This document shows positions 1-10,784 of a stretch of DNA of 64,000 nt, piece by piece. The position numbers and the translations under genes were made by a program. The DNA comes from Gambelia wislizenii (taxonomy: Eukaryota; Chordata; Lepidosauria; Squamata; Crotaphytidae). Location of the stretch: NCBI GenBank assembly GCA_030847615.1, contig JAUMIR010000001.1:86229501-86293500 (forward strand), read 5' to 3'. How positions within the stretch are numbered: the stretch's first letter is position 1; every line of letters begins with the position of its first letter. The notes beneath the pieces were generated by a model. That model saw nothing but the letters and a program-made list of their open reading frames with translations. It ran no database searches and had not been told where the DNA came from.

Positions 1-479
1 GTTGGAGGTGGAAGGAGTGAGTAATATGGGTCCGTTTGGGGCATGGAATCCCCCCCCCCAGATTTAGGCTGAGGGACTTGGTAGCCAGTGAGACCACAGT
101 GTGTTTCTTCTCCGCTGCTAACTCAGCCAACAAAAGGAAGCAGATGGGAGCCATCGGCAATGCTGGAACAACCAGAATGGTTGAAAGAGGGGGCAGTGAC
201 CAGGCAAGTCATCCAATCCTCTCCTTGTCTCAGAGTCCATTGGCTACCACCGTCAACACATCCCACCCCCCAGCAAGCCAGAAGGCAGTTTGAGCACACC
301 CAGCAGGCTGCACAAAGGGAACTCAGCCAAGTGCACAATAACTGGGTGGGAGGACCTGTGTTTCCCCCCTCCATTTCGTGTGCACTAATTAGCACCAGTG
401 GAGGAGTTTCCCAGCTATTGCCTGATTTGGATAACAGACTGATTGTGATGATCAGGGTGATGTAGCTAAAGTGCTCTCA

Positions 480-1037
480 CCCGCCAAGAAACAAAAGGGG
501 AGAGCCCTTAACTATAACTGAGGACTATGAGGAATTTCAATCGATGGATGGGGATTACAGGAAGGAGGATCTGCACAACCCCTATTCTGACTCCGAAGAG
601 GGGGAACTGTCCTCTGATAAGGATCAAGATAGCAGCCCCCCACATTCCTCTGTCTGACTTTTTGAACTAAAGGACTTTAATGTCCTATTGAAGAAAGCAG
701 TCAAGACCCTGGGTATTAGCATGCCAGACCAGACTGTTGAATGCCAAGACCCTAACCTGCCTCATTGTAGTGGAGAGTGACTTTCCAAAGATAGTACCAC
801 TGTTTCAGGTATCCCCTTTACAGCTGAGTTCATGGCACTGGTAAGGGGAGAGTGGAGCAAACCAGCTGCCAGCAAACCTACTCCAGTATGTGCTGTGTTA
901 CATGCTATACAGTAGGATCATGCCTAAGCTTCAAGCCCCATTGGTCAATGGGCCTGTCACTGCCCAGGTTTCTTCTTCTTTATATGTGAAGAATGGAGAG
1001 GACTCTCTAAGAACCACTGAAGACAGAAAAGTGCAGG
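480..1037 (+). pseudogene. DIRS gag fragment, 5' part
   Basis: Broken reading frames here match the DIRS capsid-like protein. Visible pieces are an acidic stretch near 590-650 (DSEEGELSSDKDQDSS), FELKDFNVLLKKAVKTLGI near 660-720, FTAEFMALVRGEWSKPAASK near 820-880, and a stretch ending DRKVQ at about 1036. Stops are common. The frame breaks off at 1037, where the LTR-like unit begins, and resumes at 8434. Bases 1-480 probably hold upstream DIRS sequence, but I see no clear motif there. Confidence 0.65.
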
Positions 1038-1571
1038 TGTGACAGACCTGCCAGCCACGTTTGCCTCAACACACACAGCCTGGCTGCCTGTCCCTACCAC
1101 CTTACTTCAGTTCCCCTTTTAAATCCCTTAACTTGACTGGGGCTGAGTCTCTAGGTGACCCTTCCCATGGATAGATTAGGTATTAGTGTGATTTCCTTTG
1201 GGTAGTTTGTCTGTTACCTTTTCTAGTGAGTGTAAGAAAGCACAATGAGTCTGTGAACAATTACCAAAACAAGCTGGTTAGATTATTCACGGTTACAAAC
1301 GTCAACTGTTCAGTACTCAGTGCGAGTATATAACATTGTTCCTTTTCTTAGTTTCATAGTTACTCTTTAGTTACAGACTATTTCTATAACCATATATGTT
1401 AATATTTTAGTCTTTTGACTAACTTAACCAAATTGCCTTCATACATGACACTCATTCAGGGCTGGTTTAAGGACTTTTGGAGCCCCCTGCAATGCTTTAT
1501 TTTGGGGGGCCCATATGTTTATCTCAAGTCAATGTAACCTCACCTATTCACAGTACAGGATGTTCAGATTA

Positions 1572-1810
1572 CAATAGGACCTGGGTATCCATGGATACAT
1601 TATCCATGGGACACAAAACAGCACACCTACCATAGAGTCTTCCTAGAAAATGTGTCCTCTCTAGCCATTTTTTAGGGCTTCCAAGGCAACTATATGGTAT
1701 TTTAAACCAGAAGTCACATTATTTTCAATGGTGTTCACTATTATCCATGGTTTTCAGTATCTGCGCCCCCCCCCCGACCCAATCCTCAGCAGATAAGGGG
1801 GGGCCTACTG
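1572..1810 (-). mobile_element. Tigger-like (pogo/mariner) MITE
   Basis: The right end reads, on the minus strand, CAGTAGGCCCCCCCTTATCT. The left end CAATAGGACCTGGGTATCC is its partial inverted copy. TA dinucleotides flank both sides (1570-1571 and 1811-1812). The interior has the usual 'ATCCATGG / GCAGATAC' wording of Tigger-derived short elements. No coding capacity. Confidence 0.6.
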
Positions 1811-1829
1811 TATTACATAATTTGCCACC

Positions 1830-2095
1830 AATTTCGGGAGGCATGGAGATGCACTATCCACAATGCTGCAGCCTTATTTGAGAACTCACGACGAACAAGT
1901 CTTGAAGAGAAACGACAACACAGAAAGAATCACAACCCAAAAACATCACCCAAGGAGACCTTCTGCTGTGCTTTTTGCAACCGGACTTGTTTATCTCGGA
2001 TTGGCCTTTTTAGTCATCAGCGTGCTTGCAGAAAGCACGGGATGAGTCCTTCCTGAATCTTCGTTTGCAAAGAAAAGCCAGAGGGGGATATTCTA
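1830..2095 (+). mobile_element. LINE 3' tail fragment (zinc-finger tail family)
   Basis: This matches the last 265 bases of the LINE at 3116-6954 and the tail at 60430-60975. It encodes part of the C-terminal zinc finger, a Cys-x2-Cys...His-x3-Cys pattern ending near RACRKHG, though here in broken frames. The 5' end is truncated at the CGGGAGGCATGG position. Confidence 0.75.
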
Positions 2096-2172
2096 GGCAT
2101 TAACATACTATTTTTTGTTTATTAGCAATTAACCTAATGATGTGGATTTCTTCAAAGAAAAGAAAGAGTGGA

Positions 2173-2790
2173 CTTCAAGCTGAACATGAGTTAGCAGTGT
2201 GATGCAGCAGCAAAAAAAAGCAAATGCAATTCCAGGCTGCATTAATAGGAGTATAGTGTCTAGATAAGGGAAGTAATAGTACCACTCCATTCTGCTTTGG
2301 TCAGACCTCACCTGGAATATTGTTTCCAGTTCTGGGCACCACAGTTCAAGAAGGATACTGAGAAGGATGGTGGGAGGTCTGGAAGCCATGCCCTATAAAG
2401 AACGGCTTCCGTTTGGGTATGTTTAGCCTGGAGAAGAGAAGTTTGAGAGGTGACATGATAGCCATGTTTAAATATTTGAAGGGATGTCATACTGAAGATG
2501 GGGTAAGTTTGTTTTCTGCTGCTCCAGAGACTAGGACATGGAGCAATGAGTTCAAACTACAGGAAAAGAGATTCTACCTAAACATTGGGAAGAACTTCCT
2601 GACAGTAAGAGCTGTTCAGAAGTGGAATGCACTGTCTCATAATGTGGTGGAGTCTCCTTCTTTGGAGGTTTTTAAGCAGAGGATGGATGGCCATCTGTTG
2701 TGATTGATTCTCTATTCCTGCAGGCCAGAAGCTGATTGGATGGGATGGCTGTTGGGGTCCCTTCCAGCCCTATGATTCTATGATTCTAGG
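2173..2790 (+). mobile_element. CR1 LINE, 3' end
   Basis: The sequence has the conserved CR1 3' region, including TCTGGGCACCACA, GAAGAGAAG...GTGACATGATAGCC, TTCTACCTAAACATTGGGAA and the terminal ATTCTATGATTCT repeats. It lacks the reverse transcriptase part. Related copies lie at 31640-32275 and 44640-45425. Confidence 0.88.
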
Positions 2791-3113
2791 CTGCATTCAG
2801 AGCCTGGGAAAGTTACTTTTGGATTACACCTCCCAGAATTCCCCTGCCAGCACCATTCTCAAGGTCTGGTTGCATTGTTCCTTTTTCAGCATTCTCTAGC
2901 CCAGTGGTTCTTAACCTGGGATCTGCAATGTCCTCACAGGGGGTCCACAAAGGCTTGAAGGCTGCTTGGCCCACCTCCCTGTAGTGGCGCAGTCACATGA
3001 CAGGAACCAAGGCAAAGGCTGGCTGGCTTGGCCTGTACAATGCCATTCAATCCACTCCAGCCACAAACTTGCAGGAAGAAGCAAGAGTGGCTCTGAGGGC
3101 AAGTTTAATGGAT

Positions 3114-3115
<2 letters not shown>

Positions 3116-3168
<53 letters not shown>

Positions 3169-3175
3169 TTCTCTG
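3116..3175. repeat. (TC)n/(GA)n tail of the LINE
   Basis: About 60 bases of nearly pure CT repeat directly follow the 12-bp target duplication. On the LINE's own strand this is a (GA)n 3' tail, not poly(A). The tail at 60940-60975 is also GA-rich. Confidence 0.85.
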
Positions 3176-3727
3176 GCTTTTCTTCACAAATGAAGATTCA
3201 GGAAGGACTCATCCCATGCTTTCTGCAAGCGTGCTGATGACTGAAAAGGCCAATCCAAGAAAAGGCCAATCCAAGGTTGCAGAAAGCACAGCAGAAGATA
3301 TCCTTGGGTGATGTTTCCAGGTTGTGATTCTTTCTGCATTGTCGTCCTTCTTCAAGACTTGTTTGGCGTGAGCTCCCAAATAAGGCTGCAGCTTTGTGGA
3401 TAGTGCGTCTCCATGCCTACCGATGTGAGGCCAGGGCAGACCATTGTTGGTGATCAGTTTGGCTGAGCCTGAGAAGTTGTTTCAGGGAGTCCTTGTATCG
3501 CTTTTTTGGAGTGCCCCTCTTACGCTCACCCATGGCGAGTTCATCCTAGAAACGTGCCCTGCCCAGCACAGCTGTGTTCTCAATATCATGGCCTCAGTGC
3601 TGGTGATCCCTGCTTGCTCAAGGACAGCAACATTCGTCACATGGTCAAGTGTATATTTAGGATTGTGTGTATACAGCGCTGATGAAAGCATTCGAGGAGT
3701 TGTAAGTGTTGGCGATAGGTGACCCAT
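3176..3727 (-). pseudogene. LINE C-terminal region with zinc-finger tail
   Basis: The minus strand encodes NVAVLEQAGITSTEAMIL, RTQLCWAGHVSRM and, after a frame change, a tail with a Cys-x2-Cys...His-x3-Cys arrangement around FCCAFCN, LFSHQHACRKHG. The same tail occurs at 1830-2095, 30595-30985 and 60430-60975. After it comes a run of GA repeats that forms the element's 3' tail. Confidence 0.75.
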
Positions 3728-3854
3728 GTTTCAGACCCATAAAGAAAAATAGACAGTACAATGGCTTTATACACACTGATGTTTGTGCTTTGCCTCAGGT
3801 GTTTGTTACTCCAAACTCATTTGTAAAGTCTTCCAAATGCACTATATGACTTTC

Positions 3855-5125
3855 CTAATCTGTGATCGATCCCTTTTCAATCTTGGCATCTGAGGAGATG
3901 ATGCTTCCCAGGTAGGTGAACTGCTGAACGGACTTAAGCACAGATTTGCCTACGGCAATGTGGGGATGGTGGTGTTCATCCTGTGGTGCAGGCGGGTAGA
4001 GAACTTCGGTTTTCTTCAGGTTGACTTCCAGCCCAAACAGCTCTGCAGCTGTTGCGAAGCAGAATGTTAGGCACTGCAGAGCTGCTTCTGTGTGGGCAAC
4101 AAGGGTAGCACCACCAGTGAAGAGCAGCTCACGGACTAGACAGTTTAGAGTCTTAGTGCGAGCCCTCAGACGGCTTAAATTAAACAAGCTACCAACAGTA
4201 CAGTAACATATATAGATACCGTCTTCTTCTTCAAGCTCTGCCGTAGCCCTTTGGAGCATCATGCTGAAGAAGATTGTAAATAAAGTTGGAGCAAGAACAC
4301 AACCCTGCTTCACTCCATTAGTTATTAGAAAGGTCTCCGAAAGAGCAACACCATATCTGACTTGACCGTGCTGGCCCTCATGTAGCAAGATAATCGTTTT
4401 AAGGAATTTGGGGGGACATCCTAGTCTTTCCAGGATCTGCCACAGACCTTTTCTACTCACAGTATCGAAGACTTTGGTGAGGTCGACAAATGTTACATAG
4501 AGACCCTTGTTCTTGCTCTCTACATTTCTCTTGCAGTTGTCTAAGGGCAAATACCATATCTGTAGTACTCCTATTGGCTCTGAAGCCACATTGACTTTCA
4601 GGAAGAAGTTCTTCTGCAATAGCAGGAACTAATCTGTTCAGGAGTATCCTTGCAAAGATTTTTCCAGCAATAGAGAGCAGTGTTATACCTCGATAGTTTG
4701 AGCAATCGGATTTTGCTCCTTTTTTTTTTCTACAGGGTGATGATGACTGCATCTCAGAGGTCTAATGGCAGTTCCCCTTTTTCCCTCCAATTCACAAGGA
4801 GTTTGTGGAATTTATCATGGAGTACATGATTTCCCTGTTTCCAAACTTCAGGTGGGATTCCATCAATCCCAGCTGCCTTGCCGTTTTTCATCTGCTGTAT
4901 GGCCTTAAGGGTCTCTTCTAAAGTGGGAGCTATGTCCAATTCATTTTTCATTGGTTTTTGTATCATATGTTGGATAGCTGAGCCTTGGACTACTTGGTTG
5001 GCACTGGAGAGATTTTGAAAATGTTCAGTCCATTGATTCAGGATGGAGGCTTTATCAGTAATTAGTGTATGACCATCTGTACTGTATAAGGAGCTTTGGA
5101 CCTGATAAGTAGGTCCAAACACTGC
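3855..5125 (-). pseudogene. LINE reverse transcriptase (broken)
   Basis: Three overlapping minus-strand frames carry the N-terminal part (MKNGKAAGIDGIPPEVWK), the fingers (NYRGITLLSIAGKIFARILL) and the palm (VTFVDLTKVFDTVSRKGLW, TNGVKQGCVLAPTLFTIFFS). The catalytic FADD box reads FTGG near 4110-4121, so both aspartates are lost. The final part, KTEVLYPPAPQDEHHH with QFTYLGSIIS, is typical of this LINE group. At least three frame breaks separate the parts. Confidence 0.88.
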
Positions 5126-5571
5126 TTTAAGAGCTTCATATAATCCTCTAAGATCAGCCAGATCTATCTGCAGATTGTTGTGTCTTTTCTGCTATATTGA
5201 TCCACCACTTGTTCTGCATGTCTCGGAGTTTTTGTTGAAGTTTACTACATGTGAGACGGAAAGCTGCTTTTCTTACATGTCAAGCTGTCTGGGCAAGGTA
5301 TGCCTGGTGAGCAGTTATTTTCTTCGCCAACAGCTCCTGGATCTCTTGGTTGTTTTCATCAAACCAGTCTTGATTTTTCTTATGAGAGAACCCGAGGGGT
5401 TCTTCTGCAGACTGAAGGATACTGTTTTTGATATGTTGCCAATGCACTGTAGGAGAAGGCTCTGTAGGGTGGTCTTCAAGTTTTGTTTGCAGATTTGCCT
5501 GGAAGTTGTCTCTCATGGTAACTTGTTGAAGATTGTTGACTTGGAGTCTCCTCTTTAACATGCCAACCGTC

Positions 5572-6300
5572 TTAGGTTTGAAGATTTAGTTTACATCTTA
5601 CGAGGCGATGATCTGTTTGGCATTCTGCACTGGGCATCACTCGAGTATGACGGACATTGTGAATGTTTCTCTGGTGGACTAGAACATAGTCAATGAGGTG
5701 CCAGTGTTTGGATCGGGGATGCATCCCGGTTGTCTTCAAGCTATCTTTCTGCTGAAAGATAGTGTTTGTAATAGTCAGCTGTTGTTCTGCACAGAACTCT
5801 AACAATAGGTTATCATTGCAATTTCCAACACCATGCTTGCCTCAAACACCTTTCCAAGCTTCGGAGTTCTTTCCTACTCTGGCATGAAATCACCAAGGAT
5901 AATAATTTTATCTTCTACAGGGACTTTTTGTATGAGGTGGCATAGGTCCGTGTAGAATTTGTCTTTCTCAACAGGTTCAGCTAGCATAGTTGGGGCATAT
6001 ATACTGAAGAGAACAACATGTGGGAGGCGTAAGGAAATAATGTGATCAGAGTGTCCTGTTGGCACGGTTTTGAGTTTGGAGGCAATGGAGTTTTTAATCA
6101 TAAAGCCTACTCCTGAAAGATGTTTTTCAGTTTTAGGTTTGCCAGAGCAGTAAAGTGTGTAGCTGGCACCGTGTTCTTTAAGGCTGCCTTCCTCATGGAG
6201 ACGAACTTCACTAAGAGCAGTGATGTCAATATTAAGTCGTGATAGTTCATGAGCTATTAGAGCAGAGTGGTGCTCAGGCCGTCCACTATCTGCAGAGTCT
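5572..6300 (-). pseudogene. LINE endonuclease domain (broken)
   Basis: On the minus strand, two frames carry APE endonuclease motifs. The first includes SIYAPT and IIILGDF, the strand and the metal- or catalytic-site Asp. The second includes HPRSKHWHLIDYVLVHQR and TDHRLV, corresponding to the terminal DH pair. In the LGDFN motif the usual Asn is replaced (GDFMPE) and the frame then breaks. This domain would nick target DNA for target-primed reverse transcription. Confidence 0.8.
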
Positions 6301-7227
6301 TCTGATGTTCTGATGTTCCAGCATGGTTCTGGTTCTGATGTTCCAGCATGGAAGCGTCAGTTTATTTACACCTTTGGGGGCCGGTGTGTGCCTTTGTTTC
6401 TTTGCCTTGGTTCGACTGCATCAGAAGATGCCCATTGGCTGCGGCTAGCCAACCAGGTAGATGGGGACAAGCTTTTGTTAGGCCACCTTTTCTAGGCCCC
6501 TCTCCTTTTAAAAGGCTGCTTGGTCGTTCAGGATGCTGCCGAACAAGACTGTCATCTCCTGGGTCAGCCTCAAGTGACCAAAGTCCTGAACTGCCTGCAT
6601 GCAGGGTTGGGTCTGTGGCTTCCAGTGCATCTTTACACCTGCTGTTTTGTCCCTTGCCTGTCGCTACAGGGCTTTTTCAGAATTGGATTTATCCTTCGAC
6701 CCTGTGCAATGGATTTTTCTGGTGGAGCACAGCGTGCACAGAACTGGCCTCACCCTTTAAACCAAAGGTTCCTCTGCTGTGTCCTTGCAAGCATGGACGT
6801 AGCAGCGGGGTCCTCGGGTTGTAGGTTTAATTAGTTTCCTTCTCTTAGATCTTTGACCTTACAGGGTTGGATGAGCACCATCTGCCCGGGTTTGGGATTA
6901 GAGTTTTCCTTCTCCTAGGATGGTTGCCATAAGGCTAGAGAGCCCATCCTTCCCTTTAATGGATGGTGTAATTCTATTGTTGTCAGCTAATATTATTTGC
7001 TATTTTTATTAGGGTTTTAAATCTTGAGTTAAGTTTTGGGGCAACAAAAGATATTTAAAGGGGTCCCTGAGATGAATAACCACTGCTCTAGCTGAATGGC
7101 TCTCACATAACACTAATGGGATACTGCTGTTATAGTGACAACAATAAAACCATTGTTCCCAGTAATATTGCTCCAATTTTTTATTTATATTCTTTATATT
7201 CTTCTGTTAAAAGAGCTAGAGTGTTGT

Positions 7228-7440
7228 AGAAGTTTGAGCATTGCACTACGTCTGTGGAGACTAGGGTTTGTATCCTTACTCAGCCATGAATACCCACTGG
7301 GTGACCTTGGTCAAGTCATACACTCTCAGCCTCAAAGGAAGGCAAAGGCACACTCCTTGAACAAATCTTGCCTAGAAATCCCAATGATAGGTTCGCCTTA
7401 GTCAGAAATGATTTGAAGGCACATAGGCAAACACACACAA
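7228..7440 (+). mobile_element. tRNA-derived SINE (squamate type)
   Basis: The wording AGAGTGTTGTAGAAGTTTGA, GGAGACTAGGGTTTGTATCC, CTCAGCCATGAATACCCACT, GGTGACCTTGGTCAAGTCA and GATTTGAAGGCACATAG is that of a common squamate SINE. The B-box-like GGTTTGTATCC is slightly degraded. Other copies lie at 19385-19536 with 20141-20200 (minus), 32325-32520 (plus), and 55290-55420 with 56000-56125 (minus). Confidence 0.8.
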
Positions 7441-7489
7441 ATTCTTTTTGCAGGTTGAACTCAGTTGGCAGCAAGGGGAGTAAGCTGAA

Positions 7490-8100
7490 GACAAAATGGG
7501 GAAGGGAAGGAGGGGAGAGAAACCAGGACATGTTAAGAGTAGCTGGGCTGGAGGGGAAGTATGTGGAGTGAGGCTGCCCAATGGGGACCCTTGGAGGGCA
7601 GAAGAGAGAGGCACCCTTCTTCCCAGTAGAGGCAGGAGAAGGAGAGAAGAGAGATCAGACAAGAGAGAGACAGGAAGGAAGGAAAGAGAAGAAAGAAAGA
7701 AATCCTTTCAGGGAAGAAAGAGAGGGAAAGAGATGACCCTCACAATTCCCTCATCTCTCTGTCTCTGTCTCTCTTTCACACACACACACACACACACACA
7801 ACCCTCTCTGACACAAATAGGAGCACACAGCTGGCTTGTGTTGTTTATGATCCCCTGGGAGGAGGGGACGAGGGAGCACTTCTATATGCCTCAACCCAGC
7901 ACGAGGTTTTGGGCTTGCTGTTTTGCTCACTCTTTCTCTTTCTCTTTCTCTTTCTCTTTGTCTCAAGGGTTAGGAGGAGGCCCCCTGCAGCTTGTCCTGC
8001 TCAGTGGAGACAGGAGACACTGCTTTTTAAAAAAAGGCCAGCAGGAGGTTTTTGGTTGCTCTCTTGCTCTCTCTCTCTCTCTTGTTTTTGCAGGAGGAGG
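7490..8100. repeat. Purine- and pyrimidine-rich low-complexity tracts with (CA)n
   Basis: GA-rich sequence at 7610-7735, (CA)n at 7776-7800 and (TTTCTC)n at 7925-7962 lie in the right part of the first hAT element. Open frames here are low-complexity and not genes. Confidence 0.8.
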
Positions 8101-8433
8101 GTTAGGATAGGGGCCCCTGTGGTTGTGCCCCCCCCCCACAGATGCAGATTTGGCAGTATGCTTAAACCGGCCCTGCTCTCATTATCTCTCAGACAACAGA
8201 CTCATCCACACTTTCTCTCACAACTCTCAACTTCAGCTCTTAACTCCAACTAATATTGACTCAGATCATACTCTCAGAACCCCTTCCCATTACAGTTTCC
8301 TGTGCTGGCATTGGCTCCCACATTCTCTCATCTTATTCGCTCAGAGGCCCTTCCCATCCCAGCTCCCTGTGTTGGGATTGATTCCCTGATGCCGCCTTTT
8401 ACATGCTTTCCAGCTCTAGTTCTCCACAGAAGG

Positions 8434-8975
8434 CTCCCCTCAAGAAGACCCACTATACCACCTTGCTGGCTCTCAGAGTGTCTGCCTCCATTTCCATCAT
8501 GACCAAGGCAGCACTCCTGTGGGCAAAGGAACTGGTCAAGATCATTCCTCCAGACCAAGTTAAGGTCAGACAAGGTATCAACAAATTGCTAAAGGTTTCT
8601 TCCTTCACTGTTGACACAAGCCTCAATGTTATCCACAGGCTTTTGCTGTGATGGTGAGCCACCAGGTATGACTGAAGATCTGGAATGTGGACACCAGAGC
8701 TAAGCACAACATCACCTTTGCTCTGTATCTGGGATCCAAGCTCTTTGGCGAATCATTGGGACCAGTGCTACTGGATACCAGGGAGAAAAAGAAGGTCCTA
8801 TCCATGGAAGGAAGGAAGAGGACAGGAGACATCAGAGGCAAAGGCAGTCATCCTTTAATCTGTCCAGAGACAATTTTGCATCTCACCTCAGCAACTCAGC
8901 CATACCCAGGGACTTCAGAGGGTACAAGCAACAATGGGAGGAAGCAGAGAATCCAGCCCAGACAGCAGCAATAGA
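8434..8975 (+). pseudogene. DIRS gag fragment, 3' part
   Basis: The frame resumes after the LTR-like insertion with APLKKTHY, then ASISIMTKAALLWAKELVKI, DQVKVRQGINKLLK and FTVDTSLNVIHRLLL. A frame shift follows, then WNVDTRAKHNIT, LGSKLFGESLGPVLLDT and REKKKVL. These match the DIRS gag C-terminal half, whose usual wording is of the type 'SKLFGE..LEPILVETKDKKKVM'. Confidence 0.75.
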
Positions 8976-9049
8976 AGAACTCAGTGAGGTTCCAGGAAGG
9001 CCCTTCAACTAAGGGACAGCACAAGGTCCAGCAAACATTATGCCAACCT

Positions 9050-9690
9050 CCCCAGTGGGAGGCAGGCTTCAGGAGTTTGCAAGCATATGGGGTCAGACCT
9101 CCTTGGATCAGTGGGTGCTGAATACCATCAACCAAAGCTACAAAATTGAGTTTGCCCAGATACCACTGGAAACTTTTGTAGATTCACCCAAATCCAAGAA
9201 GGATCACAAGCATTGACTCCTCCTAGAGGCCATAGACCATCAAGGCTAGATAGCGGCGATAGAGGAAGTGCTATTCTCACAGAATTTCAAGAGATGCTAT
9301 TCCATTATCTTTCCAGTCTCCAAGATGAATGGTTCATAGCAAGCAATCCAGAACCTGAGAAGCGTAAACAGGTTAATCAAGAAGCAGTACTTCAGGGTGG
9401 ACACTGAAGAGCATCCTCCAGGTGATTCAGCCTGGTGACTTCCCTTGATTCGATGGAAGCTTATCTGCATTTTCTGATTTATTCAGCTCACTGCAAGTGC
9501 CTTCATTTTGCCTATGCTAGAAGGTACTTTGAGCATAGGGCCCTACCATTTGGTCTAACCACATCCCTCAGGGTGTTCACCAAGATCATGGTGGCATTGG
9601 TGGTGGCTTGGAGGAGTGACTGCATACATGTTTACCCTTATTTGGATGATTTGCTAGTACATTCAGCATCCTTCCATCAGGGCTGAGAGG
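9050..9690 (+). pseudogene. DIRS reverse transcriptase (broken)
   Basis: Frames contain VGGRLQEFASIWGQTSLDQW, NLRSVNRLIKKQYFRVDT, and then KCLHFAYARRYFEHRALPFG, LTTSLRVFTK and HVYPYLDDLLVHS. YLDD at about 9640 is the catalytic YxDD box. The LPFGL...RVFTK order is typical of DIRS reverse transcriptases. Several stops and one frame change are present. Confidence 0.85.
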
Positions 9691-10049
9691 AGGTCCTTAG
9701 ATCACCATCGTTTTCTGGTAAATCATGGGAAGAGCCATCTGGTCCCCTCCCAGGAGATCCAGCATCTGGGAGCCCTGATAAATACAAAAATCAGAGTGAT
9801 TCTCTGCCAGAAAGGATTCAAAGCATCATGAAGGCCATACATTGACAAAGAAGTCCAAGTGGACAGATCTGCCTCTACTGGCACACCTGCAGGGTCTAAT
9901 GATTGCCAGCATAGATTGCCTATCCTGAGTGAGGTTTCATGCCAGACCTCTCCATTCATTGCTTCTTCTGCACCAGACAGCCAGACACTTCTGGCAGATG
10001 GAGAAAGTGCAAGTCACACCAGATCCCAGTCTTTGGGACTGGGAGCCCA

Positions 10050-10240
10050 CTGTGGGCCTCATCTGGCACAGGGGATCTGGGAGAGGAATGAAGCTGAGCA
10101 CAACATCAACTGGATTGAGCTCAGGGCCATCAAGTTGGCTCTTCTAGAGCTTGAACCACTGTTAAGAGGAAGGGTAGTGCTCGTAATAACAGACTCAGTT
10201 ACAGCCAAGACCCACATAAACTGTTACAGCCAAGACCCAC
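10050..10240 (+). pseudogene. DIRS RNase H domain (partial)
   Basis: The frame reads NINWIELRAIKLALLELEPL, then LRGRVVLVITDSVTAKTHIN. The Glu of IELRA and the Asp of ITDS match RNase H active-site positions. A 25-bp tandem duplication follows at about 10198-10247, and the frame then runs into a MITE. Confidence 0.75.
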
Positions 10241-10616
10241 ATAAAGCTGAAGGAGTGCTTGATGAGATGGGCTTGCTAACAGGGCAAGTACCCACTGCTG
10301 CCATATTGGGTTTTCACCTTAGTGAGCGATTGCTAAGTCAATAAAAGGGGGGGGTGTTTTATTTTTTTAAAATCTTTTTTTCGTAAAGGTAAAAGATTGC
10401 TTATGCGCACAGTGGAAATAGGTTTTTTTTTTAAAGTTCTGCAGCAGCAGATTTTAATACATGAATAATTCACTCGTGGCTGCCATCTTGACTAGGGGAC
10501 ATGCAAAGTTTATGAGGGGTGTAAAACCATTAAGACAAGTCACAGCCGCTGCAACTTGCTATTACTACAGAGCAATCTGTTTCTTTTGGCCTTGTATAGA
10601 CAACCCTCAAGATGCC
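10240..10616 (+). mobile_element. MITE family M, copy 1 (left-truncated)
   Basis: The copy shares GGGCTTGCTAACAGGGCAAG, ACTGCTGCCATATTGGGTTT, CACTCGTGGCTGCCATCTTG and the end CTTGTATAGACAACC with the elements at 19537-20135 and 45425-46035. It interrupts the DIRS element between RNase H and the linker. Confidence 0.65.
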
Positions 10617-10784
10617 CTTGGTCCTCTGAGATAGCCAGTCTGAAAGTGGACTGTGTTTCACTTCCATCAAATCCTGACCTGCTCTTGCAGGGTGAAGTAT
10701 TCCATCTGGGCCTGGACTGGCTCCAGCTTAACACATAGCTGTTGAGAAGCACATACTCCGATACAGTAGCAGAGGGGGCATCCA

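Larger units (their letters stand above)
3116..6954 (-). mobile_element. APE-type non-LTR retrotransposon (LINE), near full length, 12-bp target duplication
   Basis: The insertion is bounded by an exact 12-bp repeat, TTTAATGGATGG, at 3104-3115 and 6955-6966. On the minus strand it has a 5' leader (6954 to about 6310), an endonuclease domain, reverse transcriptase, a C-terminal zinc-finger tail and a (GA)n tail (3116-3175). All coding parts have stops or frameshifts, so it is dead. The clade is not certain. The RT wording (FDTVSRKGLWQILERLGCPP, TNGVKQGCVLAPTLF) and the RWAGHV-like C-terminus belong to a group common in animals, distinct from the CR1, L2 and L1 copies nearby. Four tails of this family are in the window. 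Confidence 0.88.
2902..7085. mobile_element. hAT-type MITE split by a full LINE insertion
   Basis: The left end CAGTGGTTCTTAACC pairs with the right end GATGAATAACCACTG. Flanks CTCTAGCC (2894-2901) and CTCTAGCT (7086-7093) form an 8-bp duplication with one mismatch. The intact relative at 29346-29739 has the same ends and interior in reverse orientation. The original length was about 330 bp; the rest is the LINE at 3116-6954. Confidence 0.85.
1457..8175. mobile_element. hAT-type DNA element with several nested insertions
   Basis: The left end CAGGGCTGGTTTAAG and the right end CTTAAACCGGCCCTG are inverted repeats (14 of 15). Flanks CACTCATT (1449-1456) and CTCTCATT (8176-8183) form an 8-bp duplication with one mismatch, as expected for hAT. 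It contains a Tigger-like MITE, a LINE tail, a CR1, a second hAT and a SINE. Without these about 1.2 kb remains, including GA- and CT-rich tracts at 7490-8100. No transposase is seen, so it is non-autonomous. Confidence 0.75.
1038..8428 (+). mobile_element. LTR-like insertion in the DIRS gag region, itself split by a hAT element
   Basis: The unit starts TGTGACAGAC and ends TTCTCCACA, with the TG...CA ends usual for LTRs. It is flanked by GCAGG (1033-1037) and GAAGG (8429-8433), a 5-bp duplication with one mismatch. The gag frame stops at 1037 and resumes at 8434 in register. Without the hAT (1457-8175) it would be about 670 bp, the size of a solo LTR. A TATA-like GTATATAAC lies at about 1325. 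No primer-binding site or internal region is seen. The LTR identity is an inference from its ends and flanks. Confidence 0.55.

Noticed and set aside
1863..2045. Small membrane protein from the 60-codon frame (also at 60646-60900)
   Set aside because: It is an out-of-frame reading of the LINE zinc-finger tail, repeated wherever the tail occurs.
7228..7300. Functional tRNA gene
   Set aside because: The tRNA-like head belongs to a SINE, the B box is degraded and no cloverleaf can be formed.
7496..8110. 204-codon plus frame
   Set aside because: It is driven by GA/CT and CA simple repeats inside a hAT element.
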